Counted from the first letter of the stretch, positions 44,196 to 53,817 are shown. The stretch is DNA of 64,000 bases from Amycolatopsis sp. MtRt-6 (GCF_017308975.1 NZ_JADWPD010000021.1:62001-126000); one strand, 5' to 3'. Made by a program: numbers and translations. Notes: generated by a model from the sequence alone, not told the origin.

Positions 44196-45530
44196 TCAAC
44201 TGTCCGGGAACTGTCCACGATCTGGCCAGTGCCGGCGGGGCACCACCGTCATCGGCAGGCTGCCGGGGTAGGCGGCGGAGGTGAACTTCACGCGGACCTG
44301 CTTGCCCGGCACCGGAACCAGCCGCCAGCGGGCGGCCACCGTGGCCAGCGTGATCACGATTTCGTTCTGGGCGAAGCGGTTCCCGATGCACTGCCGGGTG
44401 CCCGCGCCGAACGGCACGAACGCGCCCTTCGGTACCGCGGCCGCCCGGTCCGGCGCCCAGCGGCCGGGGTCGAAGCGGTCCGGGTCGGCGAACGACCGGG
44501 GGTCGTGGTGGAGCGCGTGCGGGCTGACGATCACCTCGGCGCCCTCCGGCAGCCGGACTCCGCCGAGGTCGACTTCGGTGAGCGTGCGGCGCATCAGCAG
44601 CCACAGCGGGTACAGCCGCAGCACCTCGTCGACCACCTGCCGGACGTAGGTCAGCCGGGGGAGGTCGTCGACGGCGACCGGGCGGCCGGCCAGCACCTCG
44701 TCGAGCTCGGCGTGCACCCGCGCCTCGACGTCCGGGTGCCTGCCGAGCTCGTGGAACGTCCAGGCCAGCGCCAGGGCCGTCGTCTCGATGCCGGCGGTGA
44801 GCAGGGTGAGCACCTCGTCGCGGGCCTGCTCGTCGGTCATGCCTGCCAGCAGCAACGTCGAAAGCAGGTCGCCGCGGTCGACGCCTTCGCGGCGCCAGTC
44901 GCGGATCACCTCGATCACGATTCCGCGCATCCGGGTGATCGCCTCGTCGAACCGCCGGTTGCCGGGCACCGGGAGCTTCTCGACGAGCTTGGGTGACAGC
45001 GCGCGAATCATTCCCTGCTGGATGATCACGTAAATCGAGCGGCGGGCTTCGGCGATCGCCGCTTTTCCCAGATCCGTGGAAAACAGGGCCTCGCCGACGA
45101 TCGTCACCGCGAGGCCCTGCATGTCTTCGTCGATCTTCCGCACTTCACCGGCACGCCACGAGCCGCTCACGTCGGCTGCCGCGCGCCGCATGATCTCCGC
45201 GTACGCGGCCAGGCGGTCGCGGTGGAACGCCGGCTGCATCAGCCGGCGCTGCCGCAGGTGGAAGTCCCCGTTCGAAAGCACCAAGCCATTTCCGACGAAC
45301 GGCCGGAACTTGTCGAACATGGCGCCTTTGCGGAACTTCGGACCCTCGCTGACCAGCACTTCGTGCGTCAACCGCGGGCTCGTGACGAAGTAGACGGGCG
45401 CCGGACCGAGGGAGAGCCGCACGATCTCGCCGTGCCGGGGCAATGCGTCGGTGAATGCGAAGCGTTGCCGGAGCAACGCCGGAGTGTGTCCGAGAAAAGG
45501 CCACCGGCCCGGGGCGGTCGGGACGCTCAT
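44196..45530 (-). CDS. Cytochrome P450 (copy 2 of a paralogous pair)
   Basis: 444 residues. I-helix AGIETTALALAW, ExxR in EVLRLYP, heme loop FVPFGAGTRQCIG. Start ATG at 45530 (MSVPTAPGRWPFLGH) aligns with the start of copy 1 and has GAGGAG five bases upstream; the longer open frame lacks a ribosome site. The oxygen-activating acid/Thr pair is IETT rather than TETT. Divergent from a degenerate GGDEF-EAL protein as in copy 1, but without the methyltransferase. Substrate unknown. Confidence 0.9.
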   Translation of the reverse strand: MSVPTAPGRWPFLGHTPALLRQRFAFTDALPRHGEIVRLSLGPAPVYFVTSPRLTHEVLVSEGPKFRKGAMFDKFRPFVGNGLVLSNGDFHLRQRRLMQPAFHRDRLAAYAEIMRRAAADVSGSWRAGEVRKIDEDMQGLAVTIVGEALFSTDLGKAAIAEARRSIYVIIQQGMIRALSPKLVEKLPVPGNRRFDEAITRMRGIVIEVIRDWRREGVDRGDLLSTLLLAGMTDEQARDEVLTLLTAGIETTALALAWTFHELGRHPDVEARVHAELDEVLAGRPVAVDDLPRLTYVRQVVDEVLRLYPLWLLMRRTLTEVDLGGVRLPEGAEVIVSPHALHHDPRSFADPDRFDPGRWAPDRAAAVPKGAFVPFGAGTRQCIGNRFAQNEIVITLATVAARWRLVPVPGKQVRVKFTSAAYPGSLPMTVVPRRHWPDRGQFPDS

Positions 45531-45876
45531 GGGGCTCCTCGTTGCGCCATTGTGTGGATTTCGCAAGGAGACGGTCGACGGTAGGCGCGTCCGGTCGAAC
45601 GGGACAGTGCCCGATCGGGTGGTGCGGGCTCACGCGGATGGCCCAGTAGCCGAACCGCGGGGAATCGCTAAGCTCTTTCCGATCCAACTGACCGAGGCTT
45701 GTTCCGGTTCGGCCCGCCGACGGCTGGACGAGTCTTACCGAGAAGGTGTTTTTCGTGACACGATCACCGGAATGGGTACCGCCGGGTACCGTCGAAAGAG
45801 CGGACGCGGTGATCAGGGCCGGATTTTCTGCGCTTTCCGCTGGTTTCGATAGCGTCGAACCCCGCCGCGAGACCTG
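45531..45876. promoter_or_regulatory. Divergent intergenic region (346 bp) with shared element copy 2
   Basis: Holds the 33-bp element at 45603-45635 (core CCCGATCGGGTGGTGC) matching 27933-27965 and lying 73 bp upstream of the P450 start. A further short match, TGTTCCGG(C/T)TC, occurs near 45700 and at 28003 in the other locus. Two direct copies of GGGTACC sit at 45774 and 45784, a 10-bp period. No gene is recognisable within it. Confidence 0.5.
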
Positions 45877-48015
45877 ATGCGGGTATCGCCCATGCCGATG
45901 ACCGACCCCCAGCCCGGCCAGCCCGCCGCGCCCGACGCGCACCGCGGGCGGGTCGTGCTCGCGCGGAAGTGGGCGTACCTGCTCAGCGGCGTGACCGTCG
46001 TGTCGCTCAGCCGCGAAGAACTCGACGCCGAGCTCGGCGAACTCCTGGGCACGCTCTGTGACGCCCTGCGCCGCACGCCCGCGGACACGGCCCCGGCCGA
46101 GCGGATCGGCGCGCGGCTGGTCGCGCTCGGCTACGTCGGCGAGCCCGGGCTGCGGTGCACGCTCGACGTCCTCGGGAAGGGCCTGCCGGCGCTGCCCGAG
46201 CTCCAGGCGGTCGACCGCGTCGCCGACCGGGTCGTGGCGGCGCTGGGCGCGCTGTCCTGCGGCTTCCTCCTCGCGCACGAACGCAGCGTCCTCGACCAGC
46301 AGGAGATCATGCACCTGTCGCTGCTCAAGGCAGTGCGGGACGCCCAGTGGAACCTCAGGCAGAGCGAAGCGCGCTTCGAAGAGGTGGTGACGTCGTCGGC
46401 GAGCGGCATCGCCGTCGTCGCGCTCGACGGCCGGATCGTGCGGGCCAACGCGGCGCTGGCCGAGATGCTCGGGCACCCGGCGGGCGAACTGGCCGGCTCG
46501 GTGCTCTACGACGTCGTCCACCCCGATTCCGTCGAGATCCTCCGCGCCGCGATGCTGGCGCTGCTGGACGGCGGCAAGGAGCGGATCCGGCAGTCGGAGC
46601 GGCTGCTGCGCAGGGACGGCGACGTCGTCCGCATCTCGCTCACCGCGTCGCTGCTGCGCGACGCCGAAGACCGGCCGTCCCACTTCGTCGTCGTGATCGA
46701 GGACGGCACCGAGCTGATGCTGCTGCAGGGCGAGCTGAGCCGCCAGGCCCTGCACGACGTCCTCACCGGGCTGCCGAACCGCCAGTACTTCGGCACCCAC
46801 CTGGAGACGGCGTTGCGGCGCGCCGACCCGGCGTACGGTGTCACGCTGTTCCACGTCGACCTCGACGCGTTCGGCATGGTCTGCAACAGCCTCGGCCGCC
46901 GGGTCGGCGAGCAGCTGCTGGTGCACTTCGCGCAGCGGCTGCGGGCGGTGATGGCCGGCGAGAACGCCATGATCGCGCGGTTCCACAGCGACGAGTTCGG
47001 GATCCTGGTCGAGAACACCGCGTCGACGCCCGACATCGACACCATCGTGCGCGCGATCAACGACGAGCTCGCCGAACCGTTCTTCGTCGACGGGCACGGG
47101 CTCGCGCTGTCGGCGAGCGCCGGGGTGGTGCACCGGCCGTCGAAGGGCATCGACCCGCTGGAGCTGCTGCGCCAGGCGGACCAGACGCTGCGGCGGGCCA
47201 AGGAGCGGCGGCGCGGCCAGTGGAAGATGTTCGACCGCGAGGCCGACGCCCACGACCGGCGGACGCAGGCGGTGGCCGTCGGCATGGCCGGTGCCTGGGA
47301 ACACGGCGAGATCGGCGTCCGGTACCGGCCGATGGCGCGGCTGGCGGACGGCGAAGCCGCCGGCGTCGAAGCCCGGCTGCACTGGGACCGCCCGGACGAC
47401 ACGGCGCTCTCGCACGAGTGCTGCGTGGAGCTCGCCGAATCGACCGGGCTGGTGCTGCCGCTCGGCGACTGGCTGCTGCGCGCGGCCGCCCGGCAGGGCG
47501 AATGGTGGCGGCAGCGGGCGGATTTCGGCCTCCCGATGGTCGCCGGCCTGACCGGGCACCAGGTGTCGGACGACGCGCTCGGCACGCGCGTGACACGGCT
47601 GCTGCGCGACACCGGCCTGCCGCCCGAGCAGCTGATGCTCGGCGTCCCGGCCCCCGCGCTGCCGGTGTCCGGCGTCATCGAGAACGTCACCGCGCTGGCC
47701 GACCTCGGCGTCCACGTGATGCTCGACGAGTTCGGCCTGGGCCCCGACGACCTGCGGGCGATCGAGGACCTGCCGGTGGACATCGTGCGCGTCGACCGGC
47801 GGCTCGCGGAGTGGCAGGCGTGGTCGGACTCGACGTTCCTCGGCGCGCTGGTGCCGCTGGTCCGGCAGGTCGGCGCCACGCTCGTCGTCGACGGCATCCA
47901 CACGGAGGACCAGGCGAACTGGTGGCGGACGGCCGGCGCGGACCTGGCGACGGGTGACTACTTCGGCGTCGCCAGGCCGCCGGCCGAGCTGGCCGGTCAG
48001 TTCGCCGGCACCTGA
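45877..48015 (+). CDS. Degenerate PAS-GGDEF-EAL signalling protein, copy 2
   Basis: 712 residues with the same architecture as copy 1: N-terminal helical domain (LARKWAYLLSG), PAS, GGDEF, EAL. The GGDEF signature is HSDEF (residues 370-374), keeping the acidic pair but losing both glycines. In the EAL part the hallmark reads EAR, the catalytic loop is LDEFGLGP rather than DDFG, the usual Glu in the ELTES region is lost (LMLGVPAP), and the end motif is TGDYFGVARP. Catalysis is doubtful. Different residues are lost in the two copies. Start codon is uncertain (45877 or the ATG at 45898, which aligns with copy 1). Its last 19 bp overlap the convergent MmpL gene. Confidence 0.85.
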   Translation: MRVSPMPMTDPQPGQPAAPDAHRGRVVLARKWAYLLSGVTVVSLSREELDAELGELLGTLCDALRRTPADTAPAERIGARLVALGYVGEPGLRCTLDVLGKGLPALPELQAVDRVADRVVAALGALSCGFLLAHERSVLDQQEIMHLSLLKAVRDAQWNLRQSEARFEEVVTSSASGIAVVALDGRIVRANAALAEMLGHPAGELAGSVLYDVVHPDSVEILRAAMLALLDGGKERIRQSERLLRRDGDVVRISLTASLLRDAEDRPSHFVVVIEDGTELMLLQGELSRQALHDVLTGLPNRQYFGTHLETALRRADPAYGVTLFHVDLDAFGMVCNSLGRRVGEQLLVHFAQRLRAVMAGENAMIARFHSDEFGILVENTASTPDIDTIVRAINDELAEPFFVDGHGLALSASAGVVHRPSKGIDPLELLRQADQTLRRAKERRRGQWKMFDREADAHDRRTQAVAVGMAGAWEHGEIGVRYRPMARLADGEAAGVEARLHWDRPDDTALSHECCVELAESTGLVLPLGDWLLRAAARQGEWWRQRADFGLPMVAGLTGHQVSDDALGTRVTRLLRDTGLPPEQLMLGVPAPALPVSGVIENVTALADLGVHVMLDEFGLGPDDLRAIEDLPVDIVRVDRRLAEWQAWSDSTFLGALVPLVRQVGATLVVDGIHTEDQANWWRTAGADLATGDYFGVARPPAELAGQFAGT

Positions 48016-50111
48016 GGCAGGTCATCGGGAACGCGGCGCCGCTCGCGCCACAGCCGGCCGCCGGCCAGGGCCAGCGCGGCGGGCAGCAGGACGCCGCGGA
48101 CGATCGTGGCGTCGAGCAGGATGGCGAAGGCCATGCCGAGGCCGAGCATCTTGTACTCGATCGCGGCGAGGCTGAGGAAGACGCTGAACACGCCGGTCAT
48201 GATCAGCGCGGCGCTCGTCACCACGCCGGAACTGCTCGCGGTGCCCTCGACGATCGCCTGCCGGGGCGGGACGCCCGCCAGCCACCGTTCGCGGACGCGG
48301 CTGAGGATGAACACGTGGTAGTCGGTGCTCAAGCCGAACAACAGCACGAAGAGGAACATCGGCAGCCAGCCGAGCACCCCGCCGTAGGGCGTGAAACCCA
48401 GTAGCGGCGCGAGAAAACCGTCCTGGAACACCAGCGTGAGCACGCCGTAGGCCGCGCCTGCCGAGAGCAGGTTGAGCAGGATCGACACGATCGGCACCGC
48501 GACCGACCGGAACACCACGAGCAGCAGCACGAACGCGAGCAGCAGGATGAAACCGAAGGTGTACGGCGCCCGGGCGATCGCCTGCGTGGTGAAGTCGTGG
48601 GCTTCGGCGGTCCGGCCCGCCACCGCGTAGCCGACCCCGTCGATCCGCCCGACCGTTCGCGGCAGCAGGGTTTCGCGCAACGTCGTGAGCGTGCGGCCGG
48701 CGGCTTCGTCGTTGCCGGTGCCGCCGAGCGGGATCCGGACGACGAGCGCCTCGTCCACGCCGACGACGATGGCCGGCCGCGGCACTTCCGCGGTGAGCTC
48801 GTCGATCGCCCGGCGCAGCGCGGGTGTGTCGACCGGGCCGCCGCGGGTGTTCCAGAGGACGACGTGCGCGGGCATCGTGACGCCGGGAAACGCTTCCTGC
48901 ATGCGCACGGCCGCGTCGATCACCGGGATGCTGCGCGGCAGGCTCTCGGTCGGTGCCGGGTCCTGCAGCCGCATGCCCAGCGCGGGCATCGTGAGCAGCA
49001 CCAGCAGCGCGGTGGCGAGGCCGGTCCAGAGCGCGGGCCGCCGGGTGACGGTGGTCGCCACGCCGGCCCAGAACGCCGACCGGGTCCGGCGGCGGCCGAG
49101 CCACGGGATCCGGCCGCGGTCGACGCGGGCGCCGAGCAGGGAGAGCGTCGCGGGCAGCACCGTCACCGCGGCCAGGACGGCCAGGCCGACGACGAGGATC
49201 GTGCCCGCGGTCAGGCCCTGGAGGTTGTCGAGCCCGGTGAACAGCAGGCCGGTCACGCACAGCACGACGGTCAGCCCCGACACGACGATCACGTGCCCCG
49301 ACGTCCGCGCGGCGATCCGGATCGACTCGTCGACGCCGTGGGCGCGTTCCTCCCGGACCCGGCGCAGGAAGAACAGTGAGTAGTCGACGCCGACCGCCAT
49401 GCCGATCAGCAGCGTTATTGCGGAAGTCGCGCTGTTGACCGGGATCCAGTTGTCCACAACGGACAGGAAGCCGAAGGTGGCGAACACCGCCGTGCCCGCG
49501 AGCAGGACCGGGACCGCGGCCGCGACCAGCGAGCCGAACACCACCAGCAGGATCAGCACGGTGATCGGGAGCGAGCGGGCTTCGGAGCGCCCGATGTCCT
49601 CCTTGATGCTCTTGTCGACCGCGCCGGACACGCTGAGGTCGCCGGCCTGGGCCAGCCGGACGTCCGGGTGCCGGGCGGCGACCGTGTCGACCGCCGCGGT
49701 CGCCGTCGCCAGGTTGGCCCGGATTTCCGTGCCGGTGCCGGTGATCCGGAAGGTGACCAGTTCCGACCGGCCGTCGGCGGAGACCGCGGAGCGGGCGTCC
49801 GCGGCCGCGCCCGACGTCGTCAACGTGGTCACGAGGTCCGCCGTGGCGGCGGGGGACCGGGGCTGGACGAGGACGTTTTCCCAGAACGGTTCGCGGGTGT
49901 GCTGGCGGTCGAGGACGGCTTGGCCGGTCCCGGCGTCGCCGGCCGGGCTCGACCGCGCGTCGGTGCCGGGGGCGAACGTGCCCAGGGCCCAGGCCAGCGC
50001 GACGAGCGCCAGCCAGCCGAGGATCGCCGTGGCGCGGTGCCGCAGCGACCAGTTCGTCACGCGTTCGACCACCGGCCCCCGCCGGTGAGCCGGGGTGCCA
50101 GAAGGCAGCAT
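47997..50111 (-). CDS. MMPL-family RND transporter
   Basis: 704 residues with the duplicated plan of MmpL proteins: one helix, an extracytoplasmic domain, then a bundle, repeated. Conserved segments GMAVGVDYSLFFLRRV and GLSTDYHVFILSRVRERW in helix 4/10 regions carry the proton-relay type Asp/Tyr. Probably exports a lipid or hydrophobic metabolite by proton antiport. It lies downstream of an ArsR-like regulator and small membrane protein, behind a strong hairpin. Start ATG has AAGGACC upstream at moderate distance. Confidence 0.88.
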   Translation of the reverse strand: MLPSGTPAHRRGPVVERVTNWSLRHRATAILGWLALVALAWALGTFAPGTDARSSPAGDAGTGQAVLDRQHTREPFWENVLVQPRSPAATADLVTTLTTSGAAADARSAVSADGRSELVTFRITGTGTEIRANLATATAAVDTVAARHPDVRLAQAGDLSVSGAVDKSIKEDIGRSEARSLPITVLILLVVFGSLVAAAVPVLLAGTAVFATFGFLSVVDNWIPVNSATSAITLLIGMAVGVDYSLFFLRRVREERAHGVDESIRIAARTSGHVIVVSGLTVVLCVTGLLFTGLDNLQGLTAGTILVVGLAVLAAVTVLPATLSLLGARVDRGRIPWLGRRRTRSAFWAGVATTVTRRPALWTGLATALLVLLTMPALGMRLQDPAPTESLPRSIPVIDAAVRMQEAFPGVTMPAHVVLWNTRGGPVDTPALRRAIDELTAEVPRPAIVVGVDEALVVRIPLGGTGNDEAAGRTLTTLRETLLPRTVGRIDGVGYAVAGRTAEAHDFTTQAIARAPYTFGFILLLAFVLLLVVFRSVAVPIVSILLNLLSAGAAYGVLTLVFQDGFLAPLLGFTPYGGVLGWLPMFLFVLLFGLSTDYHVFILSRVRERWLAGVPPRQAIVEGTASSSGVVTSAALIMTGVFSVFLSLAAIEYKMLGLGMAFAILLDATIVRGVLLPAALALAGGRLWRERRRVPDDLPQVPAN

Positions 50112-50181
50112 GAACTAAGGTCCTTCCCTGAAGGAGTGATCCGATGAGAGCTCGCCCTCGGGCGAGTGGGTGCTTCTTCCT

Positions 50182-50215
50182 CCTGGGTCGCCGAGTTGCC
50201 GCTCGGCGGCCCAGG
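50182..50215 (-). terminator. Strong hairpin between small membrane protein and mmpL
   Basis: CCTGGG and CGCCGAG on one side pair with CTCGGCG and CCCAGG on the other, giving 13 pairs with one internal mismatch and a 6-nt loop. It starts seven bases beyond the stop of the 82-residue gene. There is no long T tract, as usual in high-GC actinobacteria. Terminator or attenuator reducing read-through into the transporter. Confidence 0.6.
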
Positions 50216-50222
50216 GCCTAAC

Positions 50223-50471
50223 TCAGTCGACCTCCTTGAGCACGCGTTCGATGGACCGCAGGCGGTCCTGGACGTCACGCAGTTGTCGCTCGGTCTCCTC
50301 CTGCGTCCGGACGGCTTTCTCGGCCAGTGACCGGTATTCGTGCTCCCGCGCGAGCTTCGCCTTGGCGCGCCAGGTCGCGGCCAGCTGCACGATCGCGATC
50401 GAGAGCACGACGGTGATCAGGACGAAGATCCCGACCACGCCGAGGATCTCCTGCCACTGGTGCCAGTTCAT
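50223..50471 (-). CDS. Small membrane protein with cytoplasmic coiled coil
   Basis: 82 residues. One N-terminal membrane helix (VVGIFVLITVVLSIAIVQLA) followed by a charged heptad-like helix from about residue 37 to the end (RQLRDVQDRLRSIERVLKEV). Start ATG overlaps the ArsR-like stop, so the two are co-translated. This regulator-plus-membrane-coil pairing suggests that the small protein senses envelope state or sequesters the regulator. No known family assigned. Confidence 0.75.
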   Translation of the reverse strand: MNWHQWQEILGVVGIFVLITVVLSIAIVQLAATWRAKAKLAREHEYRSLAEKAVRTQEETERQLRDVQDRLRSIERVLKEVD

Positions 50472-50809
50472 GAGCGTCCCTCCTCGCCGTCCCCCTGGAC
50501 GGACTCCGGTGTGGTGAGCGTCGGCGCGGCGGCCGCGATCGCCTCCGGCGTCAGCACGACGGAGAACGGCGTGACCTCGTAGAACCGCATGGTCTTGCCG
50601 TCCTCGCCGACCTCGGAGCTGGCGGTGACCAGGCCCGCGGCTTCGAGCTTGCGCAGGTGGACCTGCAGCAGCGCGCGGCTGATCCGCAGCTCGCGGGCCA
50701 GCTTGCTGACGTAGGTGCGTTCGGCGGACAGGGCCGCGACGATCCGCAGCCGGTGCGGGTTGCCGAGGGCGCCCAGCTGCCGCAGGAGCTCGTCACCCGT
50801 CGTCCACAT
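50468..50809 (-). CDS. ArsR-like winged-helix regulator
   Basis: 113 residues. Helix-turn-helix LGNPHRLRIVAALSAERTYV followed by SKLARELRISRALLQVHLRK and a wing with EVGEDGKTMRFYEV. No metal-binding cysteine motif. Start ATG (MWTTGDELL) at 50809 is chosen because the homologous region begins there. It is coupled to the small membrane protein and may control it and the MmpL transporter. Confidence 0.85.
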   Translation of the reverse strand: MWTTGDELLRQLGALGNPHRLRIVAALSAERTYVSKLARELRISRALLQVHLRKLEAAGLVTASSEVGEDGKTMRFYEVTPFSVVLTPEAIAAAAPTLTTPESVQGDGEEGRS

Positions 50810-50864
50810 GCAAACAAAAGTTAGCAGGTGCCGGGCGAGGATGCCACCGGGGTGATCCCCGAGA

Positions 50865-51602
50865 TCACATCGGGTGTTCCAGCCACACGTTCGGCTCGAC
50901 ATACGTCGCCGTGTCGTGGGCGACCGACGCGTACACCGGGGCGATGCCGCCCGGGATGAAGTTCTCGCCGTCCTGGAGCTTCACGCCCGTCCAGTCGTGC
51001 CAGTCCGCCAGGGAACCCGACAGCGTCACCGCGAACGGGCACACCTTCACCACGTGGGCGCCCAGCCGCTCGTGGGTGCGCAGCCAGCGGTCGGCCAGGA
51101 GGCCGTCCGGGCGGCGGCGGGCCGCGTACTCCGGCATCGGGACCGACGGCTCGGCCTCCTTGCCGATCGGGCGGACCGAGACGATCAGCTTGCGCAGGCC
51201 CGTTTCCGCCGCCCGCGCCTTCAGCGCCTTCAGCATCGGGGCCGACAGGCCGGTGCCGCGCAGGTGCGGGGCGATCACGACTTCCAGCGCGCACAACGCG
51301 TTCGGCGCGCGGCCGTCCATGACGTCCTGGGCCGCCCACTCGATCGCCTGGTCCCAGCCGTGGTCCGGCAGCTCCGCGCGGTCCGGGGCCGGGTACGCCA
51401 GCGGGACCGACAGGGCGCGGGCCATCGGCGTGCCGTCGTCGTCCAGCGCGATCAGGAAGTAGCGCGCCCAGTGGTGCAGGAAGCGCTCGCCGGTGATCAT
51501 GCGGCCGCTGGCACCCTGGTAGATGAACTGGCCGCCGACGTCGCCGAGGGCCAGTGCGGCGTCGAGGAGGTCGGGGCGGCCGGCAAGATCGACAACGCGC
51601 AT
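50865..51602 (-). CDS. GNAT-like acetyltransferase, function unknown
   Basis: 245 residues. Central LEVVIAPHLRGTGLSAPMLK fits motif A of GCN5-type acetyltransferases (R-x-x-G-x-G/S acetyl-CoA loop), preceded by a plausible beta-rich half. The C-terminal ~80 residues (DWHDWTGVKL, ATYVEPNVWLEHP) resemble a conserved extension found in uncharacterised actinobacterial homologues. Substrate unknown. Confidence 0.65.
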   Translation of the reverse strand: MRVVDLAGRPDLLDAALALGDVGGQFIYQGASGRMITGERFLHHWARYFLIALDDDGTPMARALSVPLAYPAPDRAELPDHGWDQAIEWAAQDVMDGRAPNALCALEVVIAPHLRGTGLSAPMLKALKARAAETGLRKLIVSVRPIGKEAEPSVPMPEYAARRRPDGLLADRWLRTHERLGAHVVKVCPFAVTLSGSLADWHDWTGVKLQDGENFIPGGIAPVYASVAHDTATYVEPNVWLEHPM

Positions 51603-51654
51603 GCGCCCAGTGAAGCGGAAGTGATCGCCGCTCCGATAGCGGCAACCGGGCGAC

Positions 51655-52374
51655 TCAGCGCAGGGCTTTGCGCCGCCGGGTCAGCGCGGCCGGGTCGAGG
51701 TTCGCCCGGGTGCCGGCGTCGTGGCCGTCGAGGTAGCCGCTGCCGCTGAGTCTTCTGGGCGAGGCGGCGCGCAGGTCGCCGTACTCGGCGTCGAACGCGT
51801 GCTGCACCAGCTGCGCGCGGTCGCGGACCACCAGTTCCGCCGACCGCTCGCCCGGCACCGCCGTGCGGACGGCTTCCTGCTCGGCGCGGGTGAGTCGTTC
51901 GTGGACCGCGCGGGCGAAGCCGTGCAGCCAGGTGCGCCGGTACGCGGCCAGGGACTCGCCGGGGAAGAAGCCGTCCGGCCGGACGCGGGTCAGCTGCGTG
52001 CTCGCCTGCAGCAGCAGGCTGGTGAACAGCAGCTCCACCCGGCCGAGGTCGGAGCGGAAGCCGAACACCGTGACGCTCTCGACCTTCTGGCCGAGGCGGT
52101 GCAGCAGGGTCCGGCAGCGCAGCGGGTACGCGACCGAGGTGAGCAGGCTCGCCTTGTCGCGGCTGTACGGGTCGTCCATCGGGATCTTCAGCGTGCCGAT
52201 CTCGTCGGCCCGCGCCCCCGACGCGGCGAGCATCGCCTGGTCGATGCCGTACCGCGCGACGAGCTCGGCGGCCTTCTGGTTGTACGCCTCGGCTTCCGCC
52301 TCGGTGACCGCCGGGTCTTCGGCCTTGGCCAGCAGCTTGCGGATGCGCTCGAGCTGCGGGTCTGACTCGGTCAT
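51655..52374 (-). CDS. DUF2786 domain protein
   Basis: 239 residues. The N-terminal ~40 residues (LERIRKLLAKAEDPAVTEAE, then YNQKAAELVARYGID) are the DUF2786 signature, found in phage and bacterial proteins of unknown role. The remainder is helical and basic. No catalytic motif seen. Stands alone on the minus strand between the GNAT and TetR genes. Confidence 0.75.
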   Translation of the reverse strand: MTESDPQLERIRKLLAKAEDPAVTEAEAEAYNQKAAELVARYGIDQAMLAASGARADEIGTLKIPMDDPYSRDKASLLTSVAYPLRCRTLLHRLGQKVESVTVFGFRSDLGRVELLFTSLLLQASTQLTRVRPDGFFPGESLAAYRRTWLHGFARAVHERLTRAEQEAVRTAVPGERSAELVVRDRAQLVQHAFDAEYGDLRAASPRRLSGSGYLDGHDAGTRANLDPAALTRRRKALR

Positions 52375-52453
52375 GCCGAGAGGGTATTCGATCAGATGTT
52401 CGGGCGCGCGGACCGGGTCGGCGTGTCGCCCACCCGCCGCCGCCCGCCACCCG

Positions 52454-53011
52454 CTAGGCGAGGTACGCGTCGAGGGTGACAGCCAGTGCCGCTTCCGGCG
52501 ACGGCGCGAAGCTCGCGCCCGCGAGACCGCCCCACAGCCACAGCTGGGCCAGGCCGTGCAGCGCCGCCCACAGTGACGCGGCGACCAGCCGCAGGTCGGC
52601 GCCGGACCGCGCGACCGGTGTCGGCACCGCCGCCACCAGCACGGCGAAGGTGTCGAACACCGCGCTGGAGGCCGCTTTCAGCGCCGGGTCGTCCGGATCG
52701 ATCAGGTCGCGGCGGAACATCAGCTCGAACATCGCCGGGTTGGTCAAGGCGAAGTCGAGGTAGCTGTGGCAGGCCGCGGTGAGCCGCTCCCGCGGGGAGG
52801 TTTCCGGCAAGCGCGTGCGGCGCTCCAGCAACTCGGTGAAGCCCTGGGTGGCCACGGCCGACAGCAGCTCGGCGCGGCCCGCGAAGTGCCGCAGTGGCGC
52901 GCCGTGGGAAACCCCGGCGGCCTTGGCGATCCCGCGCAGCGTCACCGCGCCGACGCCGTCGGCGGCGAGCAGTTCCGACGCCGTCGCGATCAGGCGTTGC
53001 CGGGTGCCCAC
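52454..53011 (-). CDS. TetR-family regulator
   Basis: 185 residues. HTH: LIATASELLAADGVGAVTLR followed by KAAGVSHGAPLRHFAGRAEL; C-terminal domain resembles the WHG/TetR_C groups (FELMFRRDLID). GTG start at 53011 lies within the end of the SGNH gene (22-bp overlap), so both share a transcript starting near 53.8 kb. It is the likely ligand-sensing repressor of that transcript and the divergent reductase gene, whose shared promoter has two palindromes. Confidence 0.8.
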   Translation of the reverse strand: MGTRQRLIATASELLAADGVGAVTLRGIAKAAGVSHGAPLRHFAGRAELLSAVATQGFTELLERRTRLPETSPRERLTAACHSYLDFALTNPAMFELMFRRDLIDPDDPALKAASSAVFDTFAVLVAAVPTPVARSGADLRLVAASLWAALHGLAQLWLWGGLAGASFAPSPEAALAVTLDAYLA

Positions 53012-53787
53012 GCCTCGTCCAGCGTCATCGGGAGCAGGTCCGGGCGCTTGGGGAGGAAGCCGTCGCCGGGCTGGCGGCCGATCAGCCGGTTGCGCGTGCG
53101 CGTCACGGCGACCGGGAGCACCTCCCGCAGCAGCCACTGCAGGTCGGCGCGCCGGCTGCCGGGCGCCGCGGTGCCGGGCAGCGGGGCGAGCCACGCGGGA
53201 TCGTGGTCGACGCCGAGCCGGGCGAGGACGTAGGCGGCGAGCCGGCGGTGCCCGTGAGCGGACAGGTGGAGCCGGTCGGCGCCGAAGTAGCGCGAGTCCG
53301 TGACCGCCTGGTCCGGCCACAGGTCGATGAGCTGGGCCCCGTAGCTGACGGCCGCTTCCCGGATGGCTTCGTTGAGCGCGACGATCCGCGGCCGCATCCG
53401 GCTGCCGAGCGGCATCCGCCGGGAGACGTCGCTGAGCGTGAAGGTGACGACCACGGGCGAAATCTCCGTGCACGCGCGGATGGCGGCGTCGACCCGGCGG
53501 GCGACCGTGCGCGCGTCCCAGCCGCGGCTCATGACGTCGTTGCCGCCGCCGAAGAGGGCGATCAGGTCGGGTTCGAGCCGCGTCGCGGCCGGCACCTGCT
53601 CGGGCACGATCTGGTCGAGCCGGCGCCCGCGGACGGCGAGGTTGGCGTAGCGGAAGCCGGGCCGGTCCTCCGCCAGACGCGCGGCGACGAAGTCGGCCCA
53701 GCCGCGGTACTGGCGCTGATCCGGGTACGGGTCGTCGAGGCCTTCGGCGCAGCTGTCGCCGAGGACGACGAAACGGTGGTAGCTCAT
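52990..53787 (-). CDS. SGNH/GDSL hydrolase
   Basis: 265 residues. Block I VVLGDSCAEG with the serine nucleophile, block III GGGNDV, and block V DRLHLSAHGH with Asp and His. No signal peptide, so an intracellular esterase/lipase-type enzyme. Start ATG with GGAG upstream. First gene of an operon with TetR. Confidence 0.85.
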   Translation of the reverse strand: MSYHRFVVLGDSCAEGLDDPYPDQRQYRGWADFVAARLAEDRPGFRYANLAVRGRRLDQIVPEQVPAATRLEPDLIALFGGGNDVMSRGWDARTVARRVDAAIRACTEISPVVVTFTLSDVSRRMPLGSRMRPRIVALNEAIREAAVSYGAQLIDLWPDQAVTDSRYFGADRLHLSAHGHRRLAAYVLARLGVDHDPAWLAPLPGTAAPGSRRADLQWLLREVLPVAVTRTRNRLIGRQPGDGFLPKRPDLLPMTLDEAWAPGNA

Positions 53788-53817
53788 CCCGATCTCCGTA
53801 ACCCGTGGTTCACCTGG

